DNA of 64,000 nt, taken from the NCBI RefSeq assembly GCF_963664075.1, contig NZ_OY760916.1, positions 3,245,001-3,309,000 of the forward strand, written 5' to 3'. Below the pieces are notes generated by a model, which searched no databases, was not told where the DNA came from, and worked only from the letters and a program-made list of their open reading frames with translations. The DNA is from an uncultured Desulfobulbus sp. GTDB taxonomy: Bacteria; Desulfobacterota; Desulfobulbia; Desulfobulbales; Desulfobulbaceae. Below, in pieces: positions 14,901 to 23,042 of this stretch (within the stretch, counting starts at the first letter, position 1; each line of letters opens with the position of its first letter). The position numbers were made by a program, and so were the translations under genes.

Positions 14901-17762
14901 GGTCGGACAGGAACATGCTGATCCACTTGAGGGATTCCATTCGAGCAAACCATGGTTAGAAATCAGCAAGCGCCATAGGGTGCGCACAATCGCATCCAGG
15001 CTGAAAAACGCCTCAAAGGGGAGGCAGATAAGAGTGAAAAGACCTTGCATCAGGCCCAGGCCGGTCGAACGTGCCGCGGCATCGAGGTGCTGTCGCAGGG
15101 AAACGTCCGCGGGCTTGAGCATCACATGCCAGGTTGATGCGATCAACGAGGGGATCAGGATAATGCCCACCACCGTCACGGTCCAGAACCAGGCCATGGG
15201 CAACACGGTCCATCCCAACAGTAACAGCAGGGTCAGGGCCGCTGGGACGAGACTGCGCCGCAGATTGTCGCCGATTTTCCAGCGAGACAGCATGGAGAGA
15301 GGGTTCCTGCGATATTTCCCGGCAAGACAGGGAACAATAGGTGTCGCCCACTGCGCAACCTGCCAATCGCCTCGAATCCACCGGTGCCGCCGACTGACAT
15401 CCTCGCTGTAACGCGACGGATACTCCTCGTAAAGTTGGACATCGCTCAAAAGGCCGGACCGGGCATAACACCCCTCAAGGAGATCGTGGCTGAGGATGCG
15501 GTTATCGGGAAATCGCCCGTCCAGCGCTCGTTCAAAGACATCGACTTCATAAATACCCTTGCCGATGAACGAACCTTCCCCGAACAGGTCCTGATACACA
15601 TCGGAAACAGCGCGTGTATAAGGATCTATACCGGAGTCACTGCCGCACAGGCGTGCATACCAGGAGCGGTTGGAGCCGGACATACTTACCGCCACCCGGG
15701 GTTGGAGGATGCCGTAGCCGGAAACGACCCGCTGTTTGTCAGGATCATAACAGGCTCGATTGAGGGGGTGCGCCAAGGCACCAATAAACTGCCGGGCCGA
15801 ATCGCGAGCCAGTTGCGTGTCCGTGTCCAGGGTGATGACGTATTTAATCGTGGACAGAACGTCTATTGCACCGACAATGAGCGAAAAGCGTCCTGTTGTG
15901 TCGATATTGGGCCCGGCGCGCAGCAACCAGTTCAGGTCGGCAAGCTTGCCGCGTTTGCGTTCATACCCCATCCAAATCCGTTCTTGCGCATTCCAGCGGC
16001 GGGGACGATGAAAGAGAAAAAAGGTATCCTCATTCGGATTAGGGTACTTGGTGTTCAATCTTTCGATGCCGTGTCGAGCCATTCGCAAGAGTGGTTCGTC
16101 TTCCGGCAGGGTTTCCTCAAGGGCGTCACAAAAATCAGTCAACAGGCCATAATGAAGATGTTGGTCTTGATTGGCCAGGAAACGTACTTCCAGGGCTTCG
16201 ATCAACGCCTCGAGACTGTCCTCGCTGGTGAGCATTGTCGGCACCACCACCAGGGTACGCAATTCCTGTGGGATTCCCTGGGAAAAGTCCATGCGAGGGA
16301 GCGGACGGGGCGTAACCAGTAACGTGACCAGCCAATTTGCCAGGGCAACGGCCAGATGGCTGCCGGCCAGCACGAAAAGCAGGAGAAAGAGCCCGAACAT
16401 CCATCCGTGCATGCCTGCGTGATGGACCTTGGTCGTCAAAATCCAGGCAAAGATCGCAGTCACCAGGAGGATACCGCCGCAATACAGGGCCAAGGCGAAA
16501 CGGCGGCTGATTGCAGCCAACTTTGAGAGCGTTGATTGATGTACCCCAACCTGTTGCTCGAGTTGCGTCCTTCCTTTGTCGACCAGATAAAAGCCGACAT
16601 GGGCCGCAGGGGCGTTGCCGTCTTGACTGTTGGCGATTTCGCAAGCCAGTTGAATGGCTTGAAGCGCCACCTCATTTTCCGAGCAGGTACATTGTTTGGC
16701 AATTGATTCCACCTCATGACGGTAACGATCGCGTGTGGCAAAATCCATTTTGGCGTAGACGTCGCCGGGATCCTGACGCAGGGTCTGCTCGACGATGCTC
16801 ATGGTTTCGACAAAAATACGCCAATCCATTGCTCCCAAAAACCGAAGACTGTTGATGGTACTGCTTATGGAAACCCGATCAGCGGCCTGTTGTTGGTTTT
16901 CCGCCCGCACCAGTTGCTCAATTGTCTGGCCGGACTCCGAAAGGCGCTGTTCAATCCAGCTGAGCGGTAGGGCCAGATCCATGCTTTGCCCCTGGAGGCG
17001 GCGCGCACATTCGGCAACAAAAGCACTGACCAGCTCCGGCTTCGACCGCGCCATATCCGCGATGACCAGAATCAGGCTTTTGGGATCCTTCTCCGCGACC
17101 TCGATCATCTGGTCGGCCCAGGTGTTGGCAAGGTTGCGATGGATTCTGTCGGTGGCCACCCGTGCGGCCACCCGCCGAAGATTTTCGACCAATGCCAAAC
17201 GAAGCATGATGGGAATTGCCCAGAGTTCGCCAAAGGTGAGGATGGTGACGGTCTGATAGGCCCTCACGAAACTGCAGAGACTTTCCGGATCGACCAACCC
17301 ATCACCGTGGGCAATCGTTTCCAGGGCGATATCGTAGACACGAGGGAGTCCGGCGGATTGACCATTTTGCAGGCGCGGCAGTTCGCGGCTATACCCTGTG
17401 GGCAGGTGCCGTTTCGCCGTTTGCATCTGTTCCTCGATCAGATAGAAGTTATCGAGCAGCCATTCCCCTGCTGGAGCTATTCGCCGGTTTGCTTTCACCG
17501 CCTCCGTCAGAAGAACGCGCACTCCCAGCAAAACACCTTCGTTTTCAGCCAACCGCTTGAGAAGGCGATCCTGAGGACGACCGTGCTGCAAGGTGTGGGA
17601 CATTGCCAATGCCTTGCCATGATGCTCCATCTGCTCGGCGCTGAACAATCCTGATCGCAAGGGGGGCTCGTCGGTGGCAGAGGACGTCTGCGACGATTTT
17701 TTACCGAGGTGTGCTCGCAATGAACGCATAAGATGACGAATAGCCGTAATGCGGATGTTCAT
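8973..17762 (-). CDS. ndvB: Cyclic beta-1,2-glucan synthase (GT84 + GH94)
   Basis: The 2929-residue inner-membrane enzyme makes and cyclises beta-1,2-glucan from UDP-glucose; the product goes to the periplasm and acts in osmoadaptation and host or surface interaction. Order of parts: soluble N-terminus; TM segments about 421-480; GT84 transferase with DTDTQL (about 645) and RHRWIRGDWQ (about 790); TM segments about 825-1000; a glycoamylase-like domain about 1350-1580 with SWSGSMFEYLMP; and two GH94 N-terminal sandwich domains (about 1640-1920 and 2110-2380). Last comes the GH94 phosphorylase with GSGDWNDGMDLVG (about 2595), which sets chain length in characterised enzymes. The ATG at 17762 has AAGGAG 8 bases upstream; an upstream in-frame ATG at 17804 lacks one. 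Length matches the family (2800-2900). First gene of a likely three-gene unit with the lipoprotein and glgP. Confidence 0.93.
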   Translation of the reverse strand: MNIRITAIRHLMRSLRAHLGKKSSQTSSATDEPPLRSGLFSAEQMEHHGKALAMSHTLQHGRPQDRLLKRLAENEGVLLGVRVLLTEAVKANRRIAPAGEWLLDNFYLIEEQMQTAKRHLPTGYSRELPRLQNGQSAGLPRVYDIALETIAHGDGLVDPESLCSFVRAYQTVTILTFGELWAIPIMLRLALVENLRRVAARVATDRIHRNLANTWADQMIEVAEKDPKSLILVIADMARSKPELVSAFVAECARRLQGQSMDLALPLSWIEQRLSESGQTIEQLVRAENQQQAADRVSISSTINSLRFLGAMDWRIFVETMSIVEQTLRQDPGDVYAKMDFATRDRYRHEVESIAKQCTCSENEVALQAIQLACEIANSQDGNAPAAHVGFYLVDKGRTQLEQQVGVHQSTLSKLAAISRRFALALYCGGILLVTAIFAWILTTKVHHAGMHGWMFGLFLLLFVLAGSHLAVALANWLVTLLVTPRPLPRMDFSQGIPQELRTLVVVPTMLTSEDSLEALIEALEVRFLANQDQHLHYGLLTDFCDALEETLPEDEPLLRMARHGIERLNTKYPNPNEDTFFLFHRPRRWNAQERIWMGYERKRGKLADLNWLLRAGPNIDTTGRFSLIVGAIDVLSTIKYVITLDTDTQLARDSARQFIGALAHPLNRACYDPDKQRVVSGYGILQPRVAVSMSGSNRSWYARLCGSDSGIDPYTRAVSDVYQDLFGEGSFIGKGIYEVDVFERALDGRFPDNRILSHDLLEGCYARSGLLSDVQLYEEYPSRYSEDVSRRHRWIRGDWQVAQWATPIVPCLAGKYRRNPLSMLSRWKIGDNLRRSLVPAALTLLLLLGWTVLPMAWFWTVTVVGIILIPSLIASTWHVMLKPADVSLRQHLDAAARSTGLGLMQGLFTLICLPFEAFFSLDAIVRTLWRLLISNHGLLEWNPSSGSACSCPTTLADSCRTMWIGPVLAAAALLDLAFLRPSSLWSATPILVLWLSSPVVVWWTGRPPAPRQARLFPEQTAFLRSMARKTWVFFETLVGPEDHWLPPDNFQEHPIAVVAHRTSPTNMGLSLLANLSACDFGYITPGTLIERTTKALHTMESLERYRGHFYNWYDTQSLTPLLPLYISSVDSGNLAGHLLVLRQGLIGLADEVILGKRFFEGLEDTLNIAMEMASSHLPTEARLVVLQQQLAAAIHAQFTDLTVLRLRLVHWAAEAEEVLNGAENQGVDTESSLAGWIHAFARQCREGLDELSLLAPWLEHTSLLHHGLEPLPELTRIPTLRQLAALADHILPSFENSRAQREAPDESVWIEPLLVAIKEASHRANERIATLERLAMQVNKMAQMEYGFLFDPSRRLLVIGYNASDHRQDTSYYDLLASEARFASFVAIAQGALPQETWFALGRLLTTSGCGSVLLSWSGSMFEYLMPLLVMPTYENTLLDQTCRGAVASQIDYGRKSGTPWGVSECGYNAIDAQLNYQYRAFGLPGLGLKRGLAEDLVVAPYATALALMVDPHKACRNLERMAEAGFVGRFGFYEAIDYTPSRLPRGAENVVIRSFMAHHQGMSLLSLAYLLLDRPMQKRFEMEPLFQATLLLLQERIPKATTLFKHSTELATSLETSTAVDTPMRVFNSPDTPNPEVQLLSNGRYHVMVTNAGGGYSRWRDLAVTRWREDSTCDNWGSFCYIRDVDSGRFWSTTYQPVLRQANDFETVFSEERAEFRCRHDEMDAYTEVVVSSEDDVEVRRITLTNRSHKNKTIDVTSYAEVVLAPPASDALHPAFSNLFVQTEILRQQRAILCTRRPRSVNELTPWLFHLMAVHGAEVGDISYETDRLRFIGRGNTVASPQAISGNADYFTGALSDSEGSVLDPIVAIRYRIMIQPEESVTINLVSGIGETRDDALRLVEKHQDRRLADRVFDLAWTHGQVLLRQFNASEVDAQLYRRLASSIIYSNPTLRAEPSILIKNRRGQSGLWGYAISGDLPIVLLQIEDPANIELVRQLVQAHAYWRLKGLVVDLIIWNEDRAGYRQLLHDQIMGLIAASVESNIIDRPGGIFIRPGDQIAEEDRVLIQTVARAIISDKRGSLAEQIKGRNVTETTAAVLIPTRTHRSEPMPVAPTPRLDLTFFNGLGGFTPDGREYVITTASGQLTPAPWVNVLANRQFGTVVSESGMAYTWGENAHEFRLTPWANDSVCDSTGEALYLRDEERGHFWSPTPLPCRGATPYATRHGFGYSIFEHTERGISSELTVYVALDAAVKFMVLKVRNESGRHRRLSATGYVEWVLGDLRPKSAMHVVTEIDPVSGALLARNPYNTEFSNRTAFFAVDDAIHTITGDRAEFIGRNGSLRMPAAMTHIGLSGRVGASLDPCGAIQVGFELAAGQEHVIIFKLGVGQSPEEANNLVNRFRGPIAARTALDLVWQHWKHTLGAVQVETPDQSVNVLVNGWLLYQILACRMWARSATYQSGGAFGFRDQLQDVMALIHARPDLVREHLLLCAAHQFPEGDVQHWWHPPLDRGVRTHCSDDYLWLPLAVSLYVHTTGDTGVLDEAIHFVQGRPVKAEEDSYYDLPGTSEETASLYEHCVRAIVHGLTFGEHGLPLIGSGDWNDGMDLVGAQGKGESVWLGFFLYEVLERFSQIAQTRGDMTFFERFQEEAKVLRRNIELHGWDGQWYRRAYFDNGTPLGSSTNPECQIDSIAQSWSVLSGAGDPERSRLAMESLNERLVRRQDRLIQLLDPPFDISELQPGYIKGYVPGVRENGGQYTHAAIWATMAFARLGDSQRAWELFDLINPVHHARSPEESDMYKVEPYVVAADVYAVSPHVGRGGWTWYTGSAAWMYRLLVESLLGLKLEVDVLRFTPCIPLDWREFNMHYRYSETLYHITIIYAETVTGKMEVTVDGLEQIDRAIRLIDDHQEHAVEVRMPAPPVNNVAKIDE

Positions 17763-17876
17763 ACAGGGATCTCCTTGGTCCAACCAGCTTTCCGGCCCAC
17801 TCAAATAAAAGACGGCATCAGCGTCGTTTCATTGCATGCTCAGTCCACTATTAGAATTTTTCAATATTAAAAGAAT
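17763..17876. promoter_or_regulatory. Upstream region of the glucan synthase
   Basis: The short AT-rich stretch before the strong ribosome binding site must contain the promoter for the 8.8-kb synthase gene. An 8-bp inverted pair GCACATTT / AAATGTGC (about 17892-17908) lies just beyond it, inside the response-regulator remnant. Confidence 0.35.
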
Positions 17877-18056
17877 TTATGACGAAAAATGGCGCACATT
17901 TAAAATGTGCATCAAGGCGTTATTAACACTATTGATTAGCGTCTTTTGTCGGAGAGGTTTTATGAGATAATCGACCGCATCCAAGGTGAAACTCGTACTT
18001 ATTGATCCGTTGCAGGGTATGGGCTGCACAATATTTCCTACCGCGAGTATTACTCT
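17877..18056 (-). pseudogene. C-terminal remnant of a response-regulator receiver domain
   Basis: Reading the minus strand from about 18053 to the TAA at 17877-17879 gives a frame starting RVILAVGN, then TSFTLDAVDYLIKPL and a final helix with NNALMHIL. The (A/L)DAVDYLIKP block is the signature of the last strand and switch Lys of CheY-type receiver domains, and the preceding VILAVG fits strand 4. The first half of the domain, with its phospho-Asp, is gone: a stop lies just upstream and the next gene begins there. It is a decayed fragment and should not be annotated as functional. Confidence 0.6.
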
Positions 18057-18341
18057 TTAGCTCTTGGTAATCGCTTTTTGAATCTCGTCTTGCAGTTCAA
18101 CCCAGGCATTCTCTACCCCCTCTTTAATCTCGTGCCAAACATCCTCATGCGCCTCATCCAGTTGCTTGAGATGCTCCCTGGCAGCTTCAACCTTCAGCTC
18201 AAGCTCCTTAATTCGATTCATATGCAGAACCCTTTCATCGACAGTCAGAGTGATCGGCTCTGCCTTGAATTCAGCAAGTTGTTTCTGGGCAAGGTCGAAT
18301 TCTGCTCGGATTTTCTCTTTGTAGGCTTCTTTCGTGCTCAT
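18057..18341 (-). CDS. sll1863-family small stress protein
   Basis: The 94-residue, highly charged, all-helical protein is similar in length and pattern to sll1863-family stress response proteins: MSTKEAYKEKI at the N-terminus, alternating Leu/Lys/Glu heptads, and a C-terminal GVENAWVELQDEIQKA segment. The start at 18341 has GGAGAGGA directly upstream; an earlier ATG at 18392 does not. It is cytosolic and probably forms a coiled coil. It stands alone between the response-regulator remnant and ftsH. Its role in stress is known for the family only by expression. Confidence 0.65.
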   Translation of the reverse strand: MSTKEAYKEKIRAEFDLAQKQLAEFKAEPITLTVDERVLHMNRIKELELKVEAAREHLKQLDEAHEDVWHEIKEGVENAWVELQDEIQKAITKS

Positions 18342-18540
18342 ATCCTCTCCTCTTTGCGTAGGTAGGGTTTTAGACGGTTTTGGAAAAGCCATTCAATGCA
18401 TCTTTTTGCATGTGATGGACTTTTTATGGAAACGACAATCATCTCTTTATTAATCAAGATCCGTGCCGACAGGATGGTCGCCCTGTGTAAGTGTTGTTTA
18501 ATTAATAAAAACAGTGTATTATCAAGGATGGCATGAATGA

Positions 18541-18560
18541 TTTTGCCTTGAAAGGCAAAA
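18541..18560. terminator. Hairpin between ftsH and the small stress gene
   Basis: TTTTGCCTT and AAGGCAAAA form a perfect 9-bp inverted pair with a 2-base gap (an 8-bp stem in practice). There is no clean T run after it on either strand, so its efficiency as a terminator is doubtful. It lies between the ftsH stop (18623) and the stress-protein gene, whose promoter must be near by. Confidence 0.4.
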
Positions 18561-18622
18561 AGGGAAAAGTGTTGCTTGCAACAGAAACGTTGACCTCTGT
18601 TCGTTGATTTTCACGCAGCTCT

Positions 18623-20521
18623 TTATGCTTGGATGTCGGGTGTGTCCGCGTCCAGCATTTTTCTCAGTTCCTCTCCCTGCACGCTTTCGTTTTTGGCAAG
18701 CAGGAGCGCCAGTTCATCGAGAACGGTGCGCCGCTTTGCAAGAATGGTTCGCACACGTTGATGGCTTTCCTCGACAAGGCGTGCAACTTCTTCATCTATT
18801 TGCGCGGCTTTGGCCTCGCTGTAATTCTTGCCGGAAGAAAAGCTGTCTGGAAGAAACATGGATTGACGCGTTCGTTCATAGCTCACCAGGCCCAGGCTCT
18901 CGCTCATGCCGTATTCGGTGACCATGGCCCGGGCAATATCCGAAGCCCGCTGCAGATCGTTCTGAGCCCCGGTCGATATTTCCTGGAAAACCAGTTCCTC
19001 CGCCACTCGGCCTCCTAAGAGTACGGCCAAACGGTCAAGCAACTCCGAGCGCGTCATCAGATAACGATCTTCGGTGGGTTGCTGCTGGGTATATCCAAGG
19101 GCCGCAATCCCTCGGGGAATGATGGAAACTTTATGGACATGATCGGCATGTTCAACCGACTCGGCCACAATCGCGTGCCCGGATTCATGGATGGCCACAA
19201 TCTCTTTTTCCAGAGTGTTCATCACCCGGTTCTTTTTTTGCAAACCCGCAACCACCCGATCAATGGCTTCGTCAAAATCGATCGGCTCTACTGCTTCTTT
19301 TTCATTTCTGGCCGCCAGCAATGCGGCTTCGTTGATGATATTGGCCAGATCGGCTCCAACAAATCCCGGGGTGCGCCCGGCAATTTCACGCAGATCCACT
19401 TCAGGGCCCAGTGTCACATTTTTAGAATGAATGTTTAAGATAGCTTCCCGGCCATTGATATCCGGCCGGTCCACCAGGACCTGGCGGTCGAACCGACCCG
19501 GCCGAAGCAGGGCAGGATCGAGGATCTCCGGACGGTTGGTTGCTGCCATGATGATGACCCCTTTGTTGGTGTCAAACCCATCCATCTCCACCAGCAGTTG
19601 ATTCAGGGTTTGTTCCCGTTCGTCATGACCTCCCATAACATTCATGCCCCGCGCTTTTCCCAGGGCATCGAGTTCATCGATAAAGATGATGCAGGGGGCC
19701 TGAGACGCAGCCTGGGCAAACATATCGCGAACACGGGCCGCGCCCACGCCGACAAACATCTCCACAAATTCAGAGCCGCTGATACTGAAGAACGGTACCT
19801 TGGCCTCTCCGGCAACGGCTCTGGCCAGGAGGGTTTTGCCGGTGCCCGGGGGGCCAACGAGCAGCACCCCTTTGGGTATCCTGCCTCCCAGTTTTTGCGC
19901 TTTTTCCGGAGTGCTTAAAAATTCAACCACCTCCTCGAGTTCTTCCTGGGCCTCGTCGATACCGGCCACATCCATAAAACTGACCTTGATCTCACTCTCT
20001 GCAAAAATTTTAGCTTTGCTTTTACCAAAAGACATGGCGCCCATGCCGGGCCCCATCTTTTTCAGGGTAAAGCGCCAAATGAGGAAAAAAATACCCAGAG
20101 GAATAATCCAGGCAAGCAGGCTGCTGAAAAATTTATTTTGGTACCAGCCGGAATAGCCCACTTTTTGCTCATCCAACGCCTTCACCAGGCCAGGGTCATT
20201 AACGCGAATAGTCGTGAATTCCTTTGCTGTGGTTTCTGTCAGCGTTCCGGTGATATTTTCAGGGCTCAGGGTAAGGTCGGCTACCTTGCCATCGGCAAGC
20301 AGTTGTTTGAATTGGCTATAGGGTATTGATTCCACCTTCGTGGAAAAGAAATAGGGCTGGAGGTAGAAAAAGAAAAGCAAGACCAGCAGGGAAAGCCAGA
20401 TATTGAACGGGCCTTTGGGCGATTGGTTATTTTTTTTGCCTTGCGGAGCCCCGCGATTGAACACGTTGCGAAGCTTGTCGGCAAAAGAGTCGGGCTGTTT
20501 ATTGTGCAAATCTTGCGGCAT
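18623..20521 (-). CDS. ftsH: ATP-dependent zinc metalloprotease FtsH
   Basis: The 632-residue membrane protease degrades misfolded or unassembled membrane and cytosolic proteins. Two TM segments (about 40-57 and 132-151) flank a periplasmic loop. The AAA domain has Walker A GPPGTGKT (223-230), [11 protein letters not shown], the SRH region with RPGRFD (340-345) and the pore motif FVGVGA. The protease domain has the zinc site HESGH (445-449). Length is standard. It follows two SPFH-domain genes on the same strand (112-base gap), the HflK/HflC-like partners that regulate FtsH in other bacteria, so the three probably act as one complex. Terminal Glu/Asp residues of the C-terminal tail are typical. 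Confidence 0.96.
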   Translation of the reverse strand: MPQDLHNKQPDSFADKLRNVFNRGAPQGKKNNQSPKGPFNIWLSLLVLLFFFYLQPYFFSTKVESIPYSQFKQLLADGKVADLTLSPENITGTLTETTAKEFTTIRVNDPGLVKALDEQKVGYSGWYQNKFFSSLLAWIIPLGIFFLIWRFTLKKMGPGMGAMSFGKSKAKIFAESEIKVSFMDVAGIDEAQEELEEVVEFLSTPEKAQKLGGRIPKGVLLVGPPGTGKTLLARAVAGEAKVPFFSISGSEFVEMFVGVGAARVRDMFAQAASQAPCIIFIDELDALGKARGMNVMGGHDEREQTLNQLLVEMDGFDTNKGVIIMAATNRPEILDPALLRPGRFDRQVLVDRPDINGREAILNIHSKNVTLGPEVDLREIAGRTPGFVGADLANIINEAALLAARNEKEAVEPIDFDEAIDRVVAGLQKKNRVMNTLEKEIVAIHESGHAIVAESVEHADHVHKVSIIPRGIAALGYTQQQPTEDRYLMTRSELLDRLAVLLGGRVAEELVFQEISTGAQNDLQRASDIARAMVTEYGMSESLGLVSYERTRQSMFLPDSFSSGKNYSEAKAAQIDEEVARLVEESHQRVRTILAKRRTVLDELALLLAKNESVQGEELRKMLDADTPDIQA

Positions 20522-20633
20522 GGTATTTTTCCTTGTTTAAAGGTCGCGGGAAAAATTATTGGAATCCTTTTTTCTTCCCCCGACCCTAACGTCTCAAGTA
20601 CAACAACCTGTCCTGCAAGGTGGCTGTACTTTC

Positions 20634-21662
20634 TTATTTTTCACGGGCGAGCGATTGAACGCCGAGCGTTTCAATCAAGCGGTTGATGTCGGTTGTTTTG
20701 AGATTCATCCCGCCTTCAGAAACCGGCAAGAGGATGATGCGCTTGTCCTGCATGGCCTCGGCAATCCGCAATTTAACGATGGCTTCGCCTCCCGACCCGG
20801 CCAGGGCATTGTTCATCTCCTGGATGCCATTGGCTTCGGCCACACCTTCGGCCGTAATGGCCCGGGCTAAAAGTTTTTGCTGTTCCAGATAGACATCGGC
20901 ATCGATCTTGGCCTTGAGATATTCGCCATCGGCATCGGCCACCATTTTGTTGACCTCTCCCTTGGCTTCTTCTAATTTACGTTTGTATTCCTCTGTTGCG
21001 GCATGCTGCGCTGATTTGTTTTTTTCCACCTGCTGATCGGCGACTTTTTTATCCTCAATGGCTTTGGTGTATTCGGCATTGAAGCGATAATCGTTGGTCA
21101 ACACCTTCTCAATAATGATACCCATGGGCCCTAAAATCTCCTGCAACGCCTTCCGGACCTTTTCGGACTGGGTCTCCCGAGCGTCCGCCACATAAAAAGC
21201 CTCGGTTTTCAATTCGCCAAAAATATCACGAGGTTTGCTGCGCGCAACAGTCCGCACGATAGCACCACGTAAACGTTCATCATTTCGAGCCACATACTGG
21301 AGAATATAGGGAGCCTTGACCGCATCAATACGATAGGCAATGATCACATCGAGACTGATATCGTTGCCATCAATAGTTTTAAACAGCAAATCATCTCTGG
21401 TTTTTCGATCTCCTCTTGATTTCGAAAAAGTCATTTCCAAATTTTGCAGCTTGGTGTCGAAAACATTCCAGTCGTTGATAAACGGCAGAAAAAAGTAGGT
21501 GCCACCTGGCGGGTAGATGCGATCTTCAACACCTTTCGGCCCCCAGAAGGCCACCTTGCGAGTCCTGACCCCAACCTCTGTCAGGCCGGTGGTGTGAGGC
21601 GTGCACCCAGTGGATGTCAAAAGGGCCAGGGCCAATACCGTCAAAGCAAACAATTGTTTCAT
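20634..21662 (-). CDS. SPFH/prohibitin-family lipoprotein
   Basis: The 342-residue protein begins with a lipoprotein signal (hydrophobic core then TSTGC at residues 16-20) instead of the usual TM anchor. An SPFH domain covers about 30-230 (GPKGVEDRIYPPGGTYFFLPF and VIAYRIDAVKAPY), and a charged coiled-coil region follows (about 205-290), as in prohibitins and HflC. A lipobox would place it on the periplasmic side, which is unusual for SPFH proteins, although HflK and HflC also face the periplasm. Its ATG overlaps the stop of the preceding SPFH gene (TCAT overlap at 21659-21662), so the two are translationally coupled. Likely FtsH partner. Confidence 0.8.
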   Translation of the reverse strand: MKQLFALTVLALALLTSTGCTPHTTGLTEVGVRTRKVAFWGPKGVEDRIYPPGGTYFFLPFINDWNVFDTKLQNLEMTFSKSRGDRKTRDDLLFKTIDGNDISLDVIIAYRIDAVKAPYILQYVARNDERLRGAIVRTVARSKPRDIFGELKTEAFYVADARETQSEKVRKALQEILGPMGIIIEKVLTNDYRFNAEYTKAIEDKKVADQQVEKNKSAQHAATEEYKRKLEEAKGEVNKMVADADGEYLKAKIDADVYLEQQKLLARAITAEGVAEANGIQEMNNALAGSGGEAIVKLRIAEAMQDKRIILLPVSEGGMNLKTTDINRLIETLGVQSLAREK

Positions 21663-22759
21663 GGGGTGCCTTCCTTGCGAACGTCGAAAAGTTGGAGCGT
21701 ATTCTCCAGATTCAAGGGATTGACTCCATGTGGGCCGTCACTGGGCAGGATGATCATATCCAGGCCTTTGTACACATCAGCCAGTTTGAGCGCGACCATG
21801 CGCGCAGAACCCGTCCCTTGTAAGGCTTGGTTTTTCAGCCGGACCTTCTCTGCCTCAGCCAGTTTGACCTGCAGGTTGGCGGTCGCTTTGATGCTGCGCG
21901 CATAGAGGTCTTTTTCGGCAATCTTGCGGGTGACATAGGCTTTGCCTTTCTCAAGTTCAACCGCAGCGATAACCATGCCTTCCTGGATTATTTTCTTTAA
22001 TCCCGCCTCCTCTTTGGCCGCTCGTGCCGCCGACTGGTTGGTAAAGACCATCTGATCCTGGAGTTTTTTTTCCTCGATGTTTTTCTGAATTTCGGGGCTG
22101 TAGATGAAATAGCGAACCAAGACTTGATCCACCTGGATGCCCTTCTCATTTAACTCGCTGTTTAAACGTGTCTTTGCCTCTTCCGCTTTTTGAACTCGCA
22201 GGGGGCTGTTGTAAAATTCTTCCGTTGTCAATTTGCCCAAGGTCTCTTTCAAGGCCGGTTCCGCTTTGGGAATGATCCCGTTATCTTCAAAAAGGTTGCC
22301 AGGGCCAATGGTTGTGAAGATCAGGTAGGGATCTTTAATGTGGTAGAGCATGGAAACATCGACATCCACGAAGAAACCGTCCGATGTCTGAATGTGGGCG
22401 GCCCGGTCCTTGCGCGCATCGCGCGCTGCGGTTTCCGGTGAATTGGTCAATTCCAATACCTGGATTCCCTTGGGGAGCAGATACATTTCTTGGAGCCCAA
22501 AAGGGAGGACAAAACTCAGCCCTGCGTGATACACCTCTTTCTGCACACCACGATTCATCCCAATTCGAATAACTTTGATGCCGTATTCATCCGGCTGTAC
22601 GTAGACGAACAACAGGTTGTAGCAAACAACCACCACGACCAATGCGACCGCAAGCAGGTTCATGCCACCCACTAGGGCGCGATTCATCACCGGTAATCGA
22701 AAAAAATCATTGAATTTATTCATAAAAGAAATGAGTGTATCCAGCTGTTTGCCGGTCAT
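21659..22759 (-). CDS. SPFH/prohibitin-family membrane protein
   Basis: The 366-residue protein has one N-terminal TM helix (about 29-53) followed by an SPFH domain (VQPDEYGIKVIRIGMN at about 54-69, then GLSFVLPFGLQEMYLLP) and a long helical stalk rich in Lys/Glu/Ala (about 225-320). It forms a pair with the lipoprotein SPFH gene downstream (4-base overlap) and with ftsH. Such pairs build a cage around FtsH and control its access to membrane substrates; this is family knowledge for HflK/HflC. No Shine-Dalgarno better than GGAG near the ATG at 22759 was seen. Likely first gene of the SPFH-SPFH-ftsH operon. Confidence 0.82.
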   Translation of the reverse strand: MTGKQLDTLISFMNKFNDFFRLPVMNRALVGGMNLLAVALVVVVVCYNLLFVYVQPDEYGIKVIRIGMNRGVQKEVYHAGLSFVLPFGLQEMYLLPKGIQVLELTNSPETAARDARKDRAAHIQTSDGFFVDVDVSMLYHIKDPYLIFTTIGPGNLFEDNGIIPKAEPALKETLGKLTTEEFYNSPLRVQKAEEAKTRLNSELNEKGIQVDQVLVRYFIYSPEIQKNIEEKKLQDQMVFTNQSAARAAKEEAGLKKIIQEGMVIAAVELEKGKAYVTRKIAEKDLYARSIKATANLQVKLAEAEKVRLKNQALQGTGSARMVALKLADVYKGLDMIILPSDGPHGVNPLNLENTLQLFDVRKEGTP

Positions 22760-23042
22760 AGCTGCAACTCCTTGACAACGATATTGCCCGGAAAAATAGT
22801 GTTTCTCTTCGGTGAACTCTCTTTGGTTAAGAGATGTTCAATAGCCGTTTGTAGGTAAAAAAAGAGAACGGTCTGGCAGAAGTTGTTAAGCGATATTCAT
22901 GCCGATAGGGCGGCCGAACGGAGCAGTTTTTTTATTTCAAAAAAACAGTGCGTTGCGATGGCGAGGAGAGCGGCAGGCAGGGGATTTTGTGTTGCGTGCA
23001 GCGAAAGTGTTGATAAATATTGAAGGGTTTTGTGCAACGGTT
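22760..23042. other. Promoter region of the SPFH-ftsH operon
   Basis: The 283-base spacer lies between two minus-strand genes: it follows the sigma54 regulator and precedes the SPFH operon. I searched both strands for GG-N10-GC (sigma54 -24/-12) and found no convincing match. No reading frame with a ribosome binding site was seen. Confidence 0.35.
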
